DNA of 64,000 bases, taken from Neocallimastix lanati (nom. inval.). Lineage: Eukaryota; Neocallimastigomycota; Neocallimastigomycetes; Neocallimastigales; Neocallimastigaceae. The notes below the pieces were generated by a model. The model made no database searches and had not been told where the DNA came from. It was given only the letters and a program-made list of their open reading frames with translations. Every line of letters begins with the position of its first letter. The first letter of the stretch is position 1. Position numbers and translations under genes: made by a program. The stretch spans positions 126,001-190,000 of the forward strand of contig JACVTC010000197.1 of NCBI GenBank assembly GCA_016946835.1, read 5' to 3'. Below, in pieces: positions 14,126 through 26,745 of this stretch.

Positions 14126-16125
14126 TTTGGATATCTTCGAATATAATATAATATATTGGTAAAAATATTGATTTTACTTTAATAATAATTTTAATTTTAT
14201 TGTTAATACTTTATTTATTAATGGGTAACTTTTTTAATGCTTTCTAATAAAAAAAGGTTAGGAATTAATTAATTTATAAATTATTGTTTTGTGTATAAAT
14301 TCTCTATAATGATTTGTTTATAAATAAATAAAAGATAAGAACAGAAATATATATATATTTTAAATGCTTTTCTTATTCTTATCTTCCTTTTTCCCTCTAA
14401 TATTTAAAAGCTCTATTTATATTAATTTTTTTTATTTCTATACAATATTATTTAAAATATTTATAATAAAAACTTATAAAGATGAAAAATAAACTTTAAA
14501 TTAAATTTAAAGATTTATTTTCATTTTATCGTTCTTTATTTGAATACTATTATTTTAAATAATTTTATTCTATTTAAAAAAAAAAAAATAGAAAAAAAAA
14601 ATTTAAAAAAAAATGTAAAAATAAAAAAAAAAAAAATTAAAGATATTTCATTCGCCAAAATTATATTTTATTAATAAATCAAATTAATATATAATATTTA
14701 TATTTTAATATATTAAATTTATATTAAAATAATAATGTTTTTTTTTGATATATTAATTTAAAAAAAAAGTAAATAAATATATTTATATACGGCTTTTATT
14801 TTAATTTATTTAATTATATGATTTATTTGATTATATTTTGATTATATTTATATAAGTTTTAATATAATTTTTGTAATACATTTTTTTAATAATATTAAAA
14901 AGATTATTTATAATATAAATAAACATATATTATTAATATTAGTTAACAATATATTAATTTGTATATTTAATATTAATCTAATTATTGATTATTTATAATA
15001 ATAGTTAATAATAGTAAATAAATATTAAATGAATAGATATTAAATATATTGAAATATATAAATATTTATTAAAATTAATATAATATTTAATTAACTATTT
15101 TTATTTTTGGTTTTAAATTATTTTTTTTATAAAAATAAAATATAAAAAAAATCTAAAATATAATTTATATTAATCTTGTTTAATATTTTTTTCAAATAAA
15201 TTATAAAAAATAATAATAATATTTTTTTAATAAATTATTAAAATAATTATAATAAAAAAATATAAAAGTTTTAAAAATATTATTGTAAACCATTATACAT
15301 AAATATATTATATAATATCAATTCATACTTTTTTTTATTAAAAAACTGTTATTCCTATAGAAATTTTTAAAAATTTTAAAAATGCTTTAAATAAATTTTA
15401 TTATTTATTAACATTATTACTTTTGATTTAAAGCCATTTTTTTTATAAATTTTATATCATTTCACAGAATATTTTTGTTATTCAATTTTAGAAAACAATT
15501 TTTTTATTAATTTTTAATTTTTAATAAAAAAAAAATTTTTTTTTTCATTATATATAAATTAATGATAAAATATTATATATAATATTTGTATAATATATTT
15601 GTATAATATATTTGTATAATATATTTGAAATATATTACTCTATATTGAATTATATCTAATCACTATTCTCATTTTAATAAAGTTTAATATATTTTTTTAT
15701 ATTTACTCATAATTTTTATTTTAATTCAATCGTATTTTTGTTTTTTTTTTTTTAAAAATAAAGTTAATTAAATTGGCCAATAAGAATGAACTGTCCTAAA
15801 TTATTTCTGTAATTTCCGTTTGTATTGCGGTCTTGATCTTTGCCATATAAAGAATAAAAATTAGGTTAAAAATTAGGTTATTAATGTTAGTCAATAAGCT
15901 AAATTTTTGGGAAAAAGAGGAAAAAAAATTTCTTTTCTTTTTTTTAAATAAATAAAATAAAATTTATATATTTTATATACAAATAGTAAGTAATATTTAA
16001 AATCAATTATGTAAAATTGATGTTTTTTTTCCTAATTATTTATTTACTTTGATATTATTTACCTATTTTTTATTTCATAATTATTTACTATTATATATTT
16101 ATTTATCATTTTATTTATCATTGAA
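14126..16125. other. Upstream region of the collagen-like gene; palindromic CCAAT element
   Basis: This is mostly plain A+T-rich DNA, including the 5' UTR exon just upstream of 14125. A less AT-biased patch at about 15770-15860 contains the palindrome ATTGGCCAAT (about 15773), two opposed CCAAT boxes, and a repeated AAAATTAGGTTA. A short triplication of TTTGTATAATATA lies near 15590-15620. CCAAT boxes are binding sites for the HAP/NF-Y complex, but which gene this one would serve is unclear. Confidence 0.4.
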
Positions 16126-16126
16126 T

Positions 16127-18010
16127 TATTTATTATTTATTATTTATTTATTATTTATTATTTATTATTTATTATTTATTTATTATTTATTATTTATTAT
16201 TTATTATTTATTATTTATTATTTATTATTTATTATTTAGTATTTAGTATTTATTATTTATTATTTATTATTTATTATTTATTATTTATTTATTATTTATT
16301 ATTTATTATTTATTATTTATTATTTATTATTTATTATTTATTATTTATTATTTATTATTTATTATTTATTATTTATTATTTATTATTTATTATTTATTAT
16401 TTATTATTTATTATTTATTATTTATTATTTATTATTTATTATTTATTATTTATTATTTATTATTTATTATTTATTATTTATTATTTATTATTTATTATTT
16501 ATTATTATTATTTATTATTTATTATTTATTATTTATTATTTATTATTTATTATTTATTATTTATTATTTATTATTATTTATTATTTATTATTTATTATTT
16601 ATTATTATTATTTATTATTTATTATTTATTATTTATTATTTATTATTTATTATTTATTATTTATTATTTATTATTTATTATTTATTATTTATTATTTATT
16701 ATTTATTATTTATTATTTATTATTTATTATTTATTATTTATTATTTATTATTATTATTTATTATTTATTATTTATTATTTATTATTTATTATTTATTATT
16801 TATTATTTATTATTTATTATTTATTATTTATTATTTATTATTTATTATTTATTATTTATTATTTATTATTTATTATTTATTATTTATTATTTATTATTTA
16901 TTATTTATTATTTATTATTTATTATTTATTATTTATTATTTATTATTTATTATTTATTATTTATTATTTATTATTTATTATTTATTATTTATTATTTATT
17001 ATTTATTATTTATTATTTATTATTTATTATTTATTATTTATTATTTATTATTTATTATTTATTATTTATTATTTATTATTTATTATTTATTATTTATTAT
17101 TTATTATTTATTATTTATTATTTATTATTTATTATTTATTATTTATTATTTATTATTTATTATTTATTATTTATTATTTATTATTTATTATTTATTATTT
17201 ATTATTTATTATTTATTATTTATTATTTATTATTTATTATTTATTATTTATTATTTATTATTATTTATTATTTATTATTTATTATTTATTATTTATTATT
17301 TATTATTTATTATTTATTATTTATTATTTATTATTTATTATTTATTATTTATTATTTATTATTTATTATTTATTATTTATTATTTATTTATTATTTATTA
17401 TTTATTATTTATTATTTATTATTTATTATTTATTATTATTATTTATTATTTATTATTTATTATTTATTATTTATTATTTATTATTTATTATTTATTATTT
17501 ATTATTTATTATTTATTATTTATTATTTATTATTTATTATTTATTATTTATTATTTATTATTTATTATTTATTATTTATTATTTATTATTTATTATTTAT
17601 TATTTATTATTTATTATTTATTATTTATTATTTATTATTTATTATTTATTATTTATTATTTATTATTTATTATTTATTATTTATTATTTATTATTTATTA
17701 TTTATTATTTATTATTTATTATTTATTATTTATTATTTATTATTTATTATTTATTATTTATTATTTATTATTTATTATTTATTATTTATTATTTATTATT
17801 TATTATTTATTATTTATTATTTATTATTTATTATTTATTATTTATTATTTATTTATTATTTAGTATTTAGTATTTATTATTTATTATTTATTATTTATTA
17901 TTTATTATTTATTATTTATTATTTATTATTTATTATTTATTATTTAGTATTTAGTATTTAGTATTTAATATTTATTATTTATTTATTTAATATTTAATAT
18001 TTAATATTTA
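16127..18010. repeat. Heptanucleotide satellite (TTTATTA)n, about 1.9 kb
   Basis: This is an almost uninterrupted array of the 7-mer ATTTATT (about 260 units), with occasional 3- or 4-base phase slips (for example near 16500, 16570, 16605, 16750, 17260, 17385 and 17435). Variant TATTTAGT units occur at the margins (16236-16250, 17857-17870, 17943-17965), and TTTAATA units follow at 17966-18016. The open frame at 16049 is an artefact of this repeat. Exact length in the genome is likely to vary and to be hard to assemble. Confidence 0.97.
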
Positions 18011-18325
18011 ATATTTATTATTTATTTTTATTTATTTATATTTTTATTTATCTCTCCTATAATTTATTATACATTATTTATTATATTTATTATTCTATTA
18101 TCTATTATTTATTTTTCATTTTTTATTATTTTATTATTTTATTATTTGTTTAATTATTAATTATTTATTATTTTTTAATTATTTATTTTTTAATTAATGT
18201 ACCTTTATAATAAATATAATTTATTAATTTTTTTTTATTAAAAAATTATATTTTTTATGTATAAACTATATAATATTTCAGTTTTTCGATAAAATAAATA
18301 TTTTTTATGAAAAAAAGATAAAAAT

Positions 18326-18356
<31 letters not shown>

Positions 18357-19238
18357 ATTATAAATAATTAGAATATTTTCTAATTTAATTTAAAGTCATT
18401 AATTCATTCATCTTTTTATGAATATCTAAAATTATCAAACAATATAATTTTTATTTTTGAATGATATAATTTAATTTTCTTAAAAACATTTTGTTTTAAT
18501 TCATAGCAGTTGACATTTTTTTTTAATTTGTATTAGTTCAAAATCAATTAAATAGATTAAAATATCTTCAAATTAAAAATATATATTAATATTATTTTTC
18601 TTTTCTATAATTATTATAATTATTATAATTATATTTTATTATTATTATTATTAAAGTTTAATAATAAATTATTAAAATTACATTTTCATTAGTAGTACAA
18701 TATTATTTCTTTTTCATTATTAATATTAGTTTATTTATTAATATTATTATTTATTATTAATATTATTATTTCTTTTTTTTCTTCTTCTTATTATTATTAC
18801 TTTTATTATTATTTATTATTTTTTTTATTATTATTTCATTAATTATTATTATTTATTTTATTAACATTATTATTTTTATAAATATATATTATTTTATTTT
18901 TAAAGTTAAAAAATAATATAAGTTATTGTTTAATCTAGTTATATAATTTTATATTTAATTTTTTTTTAATTTTTTTTTAATTTTTAATTAGATGTTTATT
19001 ATAATAAATATAAAACGTGTTATATATTTTATATGCATAAAAAAAATTATGGAAAATATGTAAATTATATTTCTCTTAATAAAAATTCTGATTTATTTTA
19101 TTTATTATATATTTATTAATGTTAAACTTCATAAGTACAAAATTTTCATCTCATGGCAAAATTGTCAAATATTAAATTTTATATAAATATTTTGATAATA
19201 TGATTAATTTATATTAATAAATTAAAAAAAAATATATA

Positions 19239-19293
<55 letters not shown>

Positions 19294-19330
19294 TATTATT
19301 TATTATTATTATTATTATTATTTATTATTA

Positions 19331-19414
<84 letters not shown>

Positions 19415-19774
19415 TATTACAATATTCCCCACAATTCAATTAAATTAATAATTAATTAATAGAAAAAAAAAAAAAAAAAAAAAAAGATAAACTTCATAAC
19501 TACTATTATTATTATTTTTGTAAATATTTCAATGTTTAATTTATTATTTTATTTATTATTAATATTTTAAAGAAAAAAACATTAAAATAATACAATAAAT
19601 AAAGTATATAATAATAATTATAGTAATAATTATTATAATGATTTCTAATGTTTATTATTATTATTATTTTCTAAAGATCAAATTCAAAATATATATAGTA
19701 ATAAAATTAAAAGATATATATTTAATTTTATAAATAACTAAAATTTCCATTTTTTATATATTTTTAAATAAGTT
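18011..19774. other. A+T-rich spacer with (TTA)n microsatellite
   Basis: No gene is seen. There is a poly(A) run near 18326-18352, mixed ATT/TTTATT tracts at 18610-18860, and a (TTA)n array at about 19240-19415 interrupted by TTTA steps. Short A-rich and T-rich runs alternate throughout. Confidence 0.6.
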
Positions 19775-19962
19775 AAAATGATTAAAAGTTATATATGTTT
19801 TATTCATCTAATAAACATTATGTTTTCTTTATTTTTTTCTTTTTTTTTTTTTTTTTTTTTTTGTTGTTGTTTTTCTGTTGTTTTTGTAATTTTTTTTTTT
19901 TTTGAATTACAAAAAACAATGTTTATTAGATGAATAAAACATATATAACTTTTAATCATTTT
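19775..19962. repeat. Perfect 45-bp inverted repeat with poly(T) loop
   Basis: The left arm 19775-19819 (starting AAAATGATTAAAAGTTATAT) and the right arm 19918-19962 are exact reverse complements over 45 bases. They are separated by 98 nt containing a run of about 23 T, a TTGTTGTTG patch and a second nested complementarity (GTTTTTGTAATT with GAATTACAAAAAAC) that extends the stem inward. It could be a fold-back element, a MITE or a hairpin RNA precursor. Perfect pairing in otherwise simple DNA suggests recent formation or selection. Confidence 0.85.
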
Positions 19963-20344
19963 GAAGTTTTCCGAATTTTTTAATATTAAACTTTTGATAT
20001 ATTAAAAGATTTAATGAATTTTAAATTCAAAATATTAAATATACAGAACATAAATTGATAATTTTAATATATAATAAAATAATAGATATTAATAAAATAT
20101 TATTATATTATTTTTTATTATTATTTTATCAATTACAATTAATTATAAATTATATTATTATTGTATTTAATTTTTTTAGAATGTTTATAAATTTATATTT
20201 TTATTTTTATTATATATTATTAGATTTACATAATATGTATATAATATATTTATATATAAAATTGATAGATTTCATTATCTTAAATATATATTAACATAAT
20301 ATAGGAACAATAATTATACTTACAAAAATAATAATTAATAGTAC

Positions 20345-22140
20345 TGTTAGAGCAATATTGTATTTGATATTTCAATTTATGTTGATGCCATTTTTGGATA
20401 AATATTTTATTATGTTTTCATTTCTACTACAGAATATGCAAAATATTAGTATTTTTCTATCACTTTTATTTATATATATATATAAACCGCACCATGTTCA
20501 TTTAAATATTTTACCATTTTTCATTTCCATTTTTATAGGCATAAAATAATGAAGTTTTACCATTTTTATCTTCTTTATTTGCATCTGCTTCCATGCTCAA
20601 TTAAATATTATACCATTTTTTTCTTTTTTTTTTTTTTCATTTCAATCATTACATAAATAAATTAATGGAATTATTAAACACTTTACTATTATTTCATTTT
20701 CATAACTGTATGTACCAAATAACTCTGTTTTACCATCATTTACTTCTTTAATTATTTATTTGCTTTATGTTAAATTAAATATTTTACTATATTTTTATTT
20801 CCTTGACGGCATGTAAAAAAAAAGGGGGTTCTTTCCATCATTACCTTATTTATTTATATCTGCTCCATGCTTTATTAAATATATTGTAATATTATAATTC
20901 TAGTACTGAATGAAATAAATAATGCGGCTTTACCGTCACTCACCACTTTATTGATATTTGCATGTTTAACCAAATATTTTTACCTTTTTTTTTTTCATTT
21001 CCATTTTCACCTAAATCAATTAATGGTGTTCTACCATTGTTGTTTTCTTTATTTCTATCTGCATTTCTACTACAAGTTCGATTAAATTATTTATAATATT
21101 TTCATTTTTACTTTTACATTAAATTTTGAGGATTTTACCATCTTTATTTACTTTATTTTTATCTACTCCATATATAATTAAATCTTTTACAAATATATTC
21201 ATCTCCCATAAAGTATCAAATACTACTGTTCTACCATTTTTGCCTTCCTTATTTATATTTACATCAAGTCTAATTATAATTTCTTCAAAATTATCATATA
21301 ATAATGTTCTACTAAATCTATATTTTTGACATAAATATTTTTCACATTCAATTAAAGATTTAGTATAGTTTCATTTTGGTATGAATATAATAAAAATTTT
21401 CCATTATAATTATTTTCTTTTTTTTTTTTTTTTAATTATAGCAGCATTATACTCAACTAAATGTTTAAAAATTATATAATATTTTTCTTCTCAGGCAAAA
21501 ATTATTATTTATATCTGTCTCTATGTTCTATTAAATCTTTTATTATATTTTTATTTTCACTTTCCCATGTAATAAATAATGGTGTTTCATCATCTTTATC
21601 TTTTTTATTTATATCTGTTCCAAATTTAATTAAACATTTCACTTTACTTTCTCTTTTATTTATACATGAAACAAACAATGGTGTTTTCCCCTTTATAATC
21701 TTCTTATCTTTATCTGTTCTATGTTAAATTAAATATTTTACTATATTTTCATTTCTAAATTTTCTTGCAATAAATAATGGTGTTTCATGATAATTAATTT
21801 TCTCTACTCACATCTACTTCATGTTCAAATAAATATCTTATTACATTTTCGTTTCCACTTCTGTATGCATAAAATTATGGAGTTTCCCCATAATGAAATA
21901 TTGACGCTCCATACTCATATTTTCTTTTATTTATATTTATATCTGCTTCATGTTCAATTAAATATTGTACTATATTTTCTTTTCCACTTCTACATTTACT
22001 AAATAATGGTGATCCAAAAATAATGACTTTATTCATACATCTGCTCCATGTTCAATTAAATATTTTACTATAAATTTCTTATCAAAAATTTGTTCACTTA
22101 AATAGTGACCATTTAATAAATTCATCCCCATAAAGTCTTC
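20345..22140 (-). pseudogene. Ankyrin-repeat protein pseudogene
   Basis: On the minus strand many short stretches translate into ankyrin repeats, for example DINKKDKDDETPLF followed by NKNIIKDLIEH around 21510-21630, and a KHGADINK segment near 20860. The unit (GADIN.KD..G.TPLF.AC..GN..IVK.LIEHG) recurs about every 99 bp across 1.8 kb, but frameshifts and stop codons break every unit or two, so no intact frame remains. Such Lys/Asn-rich ankyrin genes are, to my knowledge, abundant in anaerobic fungi. The open frames on the other strand at 21126, 21461 and 21787 are shadows of this relic. Confidence 0.85.
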
Positions 22141-22364
22141 AATTTTTCAAAAATAATATCTAATAATTTCTTTTTTCATTATCTTTTATTAAACTTTTAA
22201 TTAAGGAAGAAATATATATATATATATATAATACAATGTTCTATTATAAATTTTAATCTTTCATAAACTTTTACTATATATTTCTATTATAAAATCTTTT
22301 TTATTTTTATTTAAAATTACTGTTAAAATTACTGTTAAAATTACTCGTTTAGCAATCAATATCT

Positions 22365-22570
22365 TTATAAAGAAACAAAAGAAAATTTTCAAATTGATTC
22401 TTTGATTAAAAATATTGATTTATAAAGAAACAAAAGAAAATTTTCAAATTGATTATTTGATTAAAAATATTTATAAAGAAACAAAAGAAAATTTTCAAAT
22501 TGATTCTTTGATTAAAAATATTGATTTATAAAGAAACAAAAGAAAATTTTCAAATTGATTCTTTAAATAA
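22365..22570. repeat. Tandem repeat, four copies of about 51-55 bp
   Basis: The phrase TTATAAAGAAACAAAAGAAA, followed by ATTTTCAAATTGATT, starts at about 22365, 22420, 22471 and 22526. The second copy has GATTATTTGA where the others have GATTCTTTGA, and the third starts after a 4-base deletion. Just upstream, CTGTTAAAATTA is itself duplicated (22320-22345). The block lies directly 5' (minus-strand sense) of the ankyrin pseudogene and may be part of its first exon. Confidence 0.85.
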
Positions 22571-23150
22571 AATATTAGTTGAATTATTTTTCTTTGCAAA
22601 AGAATTCATTGATTTAAAATAATAAAATTAGTTTGTAGTAATCCAACTATATAATTTAAAGTATGAATAAAATTTTTAATGGAAAAAAAAAAAAAAAAAA
22701 AAAAAAAATTTATCTATACTTTAAATAATATATTATTATATAGTAATTCAATTATATAATGTAAAATTTAAAAATTTAAAAAAAAAAAATAAAATAAAAA
22801 TAAAAAAAAAAAAAAATATTAAAATATTAAAAATAAATAAAATTTTATTTAATATTAAAATCAATTTTTATTCTCCAAAATTTAATCATTTTTTTTTATT
22901 ATTATTATTACTATTTTCCATTAAACTTTTTATATTTTTTGAATCTTTGTAAAAATTCTATAACATGACCATCATTGCTAAAAGCATCAAAATATTCTTA
23001 AATATATAAGATATAAATGCTCTTGATAATATTTCCTATCTCTAAAATAAATTTTCTACTTGTATATTCTTAATAATTTAAATTCTATTTTTTATTATTA
23101 ATATTTTTTTTATAATAATTTATTATAAATTATTTATTATCTAGTGTATT
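22571..23150. other. A+T-rich spacer
   Basis: No gene is recognised. A poly(A) run at 22682-22707 and mixed A/AAT tracts lead into the TTTTA satellite. Confidence 0.5.
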
Positions 23151-23154
23151 CTAT

Positions 23155-24856
23155 TCAATCTATAATTATATTTATATTCTACTATTTATTTTATTTTATT
23201 TTTTAATATTTTACTCTTTTATATTACTTCACTGTTTATTTTATTTTATTTTTTAATACTTTACTTTTTTATATTACTTCACTATTTATTTTATTTTATT
23301 TTATTTTATTTTATTTTATTTTATTTTATTTTATTCAATCTGTACTTATATTTATGTTTCTACTATTTATTTTATTTTATTTTATTTTATTTTATTTTAT
23401 TTTATTTTATTTTATTTTATTTTATTTTATTTTATTTTATTTTATTTTATTCAATCTGTACTTATATTTATGTTTCTACTATTTATTTTATTTTATTTTA
23501 TTTTATTTTATTTTATTTTATTTTATTTTATTTTATTTTATTTTATTTTATTTTATTTTATTTTATTTTATTTTATTTTATTTTATTTTATTTTATTTTA
23601 TTTTATTTTATTTTATTTTATTTTATTCAATCTGTACTTATATTTATGTTTCTACTATTTATTTTATTTTATTTTATTTTATTTTATTTTATTTTATTTT
23701 ATTTTATTTTATTTTATTCAATCTGTACTTATATTTATGTTTCTACTATTTATTTTATTTTATTTTATTTTATTTTATTTTATTTTATTTTATTTTATTT
23801 TATTTTATTCAATCTGTACTTATATTTATGTTTCTACTATTTATTTTATTTTATTTTATTTTATTTTATTTTATTTATTTTATTTTATTTTATTTTATTC
23901 AATCTGTACTTATATTTATGTTTCTACTATTTATTTTATTTTATTTTATTTTATTTTATTTTATTTTATTTTATTTTATTTTATTTTATTTTATTCAATC
24001 TGTACTTATATTTATGTTTCTACTATTTATTTTATTTTATTTTATTTTATTTTATTTTATTTTATTTTATTTTATTTTATTTTATTTTATTTTATTTTAT
24101 TTTATTTTATTTTATTTTATTTTATTTTATTTTATTTTATTTTATTTTATTTTATTTATTTTATTTTATTTTATTTTATTTTATTTTATTTTATTTTATT
24201 TTATTTTATTTTATTTTATTTTATTTTATTTTATTTTATTTTATTTTATTTTATTTTATTTTATTTTATTTTATTTTATTTTATTTTATTTTATTTTATT
24301 TTATTTTATTTTATTTTATTTTATTTTATTTTATTTTATTTTATTTTATTTTATTTTATTTTATTTTATTTTATTTTATTTTATTTTATTTTATTTTATT
24401 TTATTTTATTTTATTTTATTTTATTTTATTTTATTTTATTTTATTTTATTTTATTTTATTCAATCTGTACTTATATTTATGTTTCTACTATTTATTTTAT
24501 TTTATTTTATTTTATTTTATTTTATTTTATTTTATTTTATTTTATTTTATTTTATTTTATTTTATTTTATTTTATTTTATTTTATTTTATTTTATTTTAT
24601 TTTATTTTATTTTATTTTATTTTATTTTATTTTATTTTATTTTATTTTATTTTATTTTATTTTATTTTATTTTATTTTATTTTATTTTATTTTATTTTAT
24701 TTTATTTTATTTATTTTATTTTATTTTATTTTATTTTATTTTATTTTATTTTATTTTATTTTATTTTATTTTATTTTATTTTATTTTATTTTATTTATTT
24801 ATTTATTTTATTTTATTTTATTTATTTATTTTATTTTATTTTATTTTATTTTATTT
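23155..24856. repeat. TTTTA pentanucleotide satellite with conserved 34-bp spacer (higher-order repeat)
   Basis: Blocks of (TTTTA)n alternate with a constant spacer beginning CAATCTGTACTTATATTTAT and ending GTTTCTACTATTTA. Spacer copies start at 23336, 23452, 23628, 23719, 23810, 23900, 23996 and 24461, with a diverged copy at about 23156. Four consecutive copies are 90-91 bp apart, a minisatellite-like higher-order unit, while other intervals have grown to 176 and 465 bp by pentamer expansion. Two copies of a different spacer (TATTACTTCACT) lie at 23220-23290. The three very long open frames here (543, 465 and 413 codons of Phe/Ile/Leu/Tyr) exist only because the pentamer has no stop codon in those frames. 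Confidence 0.97.
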
Positions 24857-25280
24857 TACACTTATAATTTTAAATTCTTATTTTTAATACATTCTTTAAA
24901 TTTTAAATTCTTATTTTTGATACATTCTTTAAATTTTAAATTCTTATTTTTAATACATTCTTTAAATAAGTTTCATATCTACTAATGTAAAGAATTACAC
25001 AGATTTAATAGAAAATCTATTGAATATGTAACTTTTTTTTTTTTTTTTAATTAAATATGTATAAATTTGAAAGTTTTTCTTTTACTTTTGTGTAACTATC
25101 TGCTAAATTAAAATAATATAATTGCTGATTAAGTTATTTTCATTTATTTACTATTTATTAAAATTTCTATTTAATTTCCATTAATAAATATTTTATATAC
25201 AAAAATGACCATTTAATAAACCACTTTTTCAAAAAATATTAAGAATATAAATAAAATAGTATAAAAGAAAAACTTTTTTT
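24857..25280. repeat. Short tandem copies then plain A+T-rich DNA
   Basis: TTTAAATTCTTATTTTTAAT, followed by ACATTC, is repeated three times between about 24870 and 24966. The rest (24967-25280) shows nothing recognisable except a short TGACCATTTAATAAA phrase near 25206, shared with 22108 at the ankyrin relic. Confidence 0.6.
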
Positions 25281-25590
25281 TGACATTAATTCTAATAATT
25301 CATTATTGCCATCTTCCTTTTATTATACTTTTTTTTTTTTTAATAAAAAAAGATGAAAATAATAAATTATTAAATTTTATTTTTTGACATTAATTCTAAT
25401 AATTCATTATTGCCATCTTCTTTTTATTATATATATATATATATTTTTTTTTAATAAAAAAAGATGAAAATAATAAATTATTAAATTTTATTTTTTGACA
25501 TTAATTCTAATAATTCATTATTGCCATCTTCCTTTTATTATACTTTTTTTTTTAATAAAAAAAGATGAAAATAATAAATTATTATATTTT
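25281..25590. repeat. Three-copy tandem repeat (about 104-111 bp) with internal dyad symmetry
   Basis: Units begin TGACATTAATTCTAATAATT at 25281, 25385 and 25496. Each contains AATAATTCATTATTGCCATC and, after a T-rich centre, GATGAAAATAATAAATTATT, an imperfect reverse complement, so each unit can fold as a hairpin. Copies differ mainly in the length of the central poly(T) or TA tract. No coding capacity is seen. Confidence 0.85.
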
Positions 25591-25608
25591 ATTTTTAATA
25601 AATTTATT

Positions 25609-25639
<31 letters not shown>

Positions 25640-25697
25640 GATTTTCTTACTATTTATTAAATAAATTATTACGCTTATATATCAATAATCAATAGTT

Positions 25698-25730
<33 letters not shown>

Positions 25731-25879
25731 CTCATTTTCTCTCTTTCTTTCTATATAATTAATAATATAATTATTATATTTTCGGAAAGAATTCAATTTA
25801 AATAAAAATTAATATTAATATTAATTTAATTAATTTTAATTTTTAAAATTATAAATCTTTTTTTAATTACTAATTTTTT

Positions 25880-26060
25880 TATTATATTCCTTCTCAGTAA
25901 TAATATGCATGTCAGAGCTCCAATGCTAAAACACTCAGGTCGTCCATTAGGAACAAATCTGCCTATATAAAAAAGGAAGTGTTTGACTTCCTCAATATTC
26001 CCATTGCTCCTGGAACCAAGGGCGATATACACTGGAGATGATAAAAAAAAATTTTTTTTT
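25880..26060 (-). pseudogene. Probable LINE polymerase C-terminal fragment
   Basis: The minus-strand translation contains GSRSNGNIEEVKHFLFYIGR and then VPNGRPECFSIGALT. This resembles the C-terminal zinc-knuckle region of non-LTR retrotransposon polymerases (C..C....ETVEHFLF.CP.Y), with the cysteines replaced by Ser and Ile. It is short, flanked by simple A/T DNA, and lies next to the LTR-like repeat at 26145. The assignment rests on this motif alone. Confidence 0.4.
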
Positions 26061-26144
26061 TTTATTATTATATCCATATTTACAAACAATAAAAAAAAAT
26101 ATTTACTATTTTTATTATTATTAAGTAATATTTTATTATTTTTA

Positions 26145-26334
26145 GAATATGTGAAATGTATGTAAAACAAGCTTCAAATATATTGAAATATATTGTAATA
26201 TAAATAATGTATAAGCCACAATATATTAATATAAAAGAATTTAATTTAGAATAATTAAGTGCTAGTAACTCTTTATCATAAAATATTTTAATGAAGTCGA
26301 AATAATTATAAACCATAAATTCCTGACTCTTAAC

Positions 26335-26425
<91 letters not shown>
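26145..26425 (+). repeat. LTR-like dispersed repeat copy followed by (TTTA)n microsatellite
   Basis: 26145-26335 matches the copy at 7742-7939: TTAGAATATGTGAAATGTAT at the left, GCCACAATATATTAATATAA inside, CTCTTTATCATAAAATATTT later, and the terminal TCCTGACTCTTAACA at the right. The left TG end is eroded. A TTTA array (26337-26425) follows directly. A 3'-only fragment of the same family (GTTAGTAACTCTTTATCATA through CCTGACTCTTAA) is at 26535-26615. Confidence 0.65.
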
Positions 26426-26428
<3 letters not shown>

Positions 26429-26615
26429 TAAATTATATACATATATTTATTTATTTATTTGTTTAATAAATTATATGCTTATATTTATTTATATATATTT
26501 TAAACTAGAAATAAACTTTATTAATATTTAAAAAGTGTTAGTAACTCTTTATCATAAAATATTTTAATAAAGTTGATAATAATTATAAACCATAAATTCC
26601 TGACTCTTAATAATT

Positions 26616-26709
26616 TTATAGGATGAAAAGGTCTCTAACTCTTCTCATTCATCGATTATAACACCTTGTAGATTAATAATATCACAATTATAATTAAACA
26701 TTAAATCAT

Positions 26710-26745
<36 letters not shown>

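Noticed and set aside
16127-18010. Heptamer array as an interstitial telomere
   Set aside because: The unit has no G-rich strand and the array is internal; the resemblance to TTTAGGG is only partial.
22365-22570. CRISPR-like array of regularly spaced repeats
   Set aside because: There are no unique spacers between units, and the genome is eukaryotic; it is a simple tandem repeat.
23354-24985. Open frame of 543 codons plus two other frames of 465 and 413 codons
   Set aside because: They are readings of the (TTTTA)n satellite, which has no stop in these frames. Only Phe/Ile/Leu/Tyr cycles are encoded.
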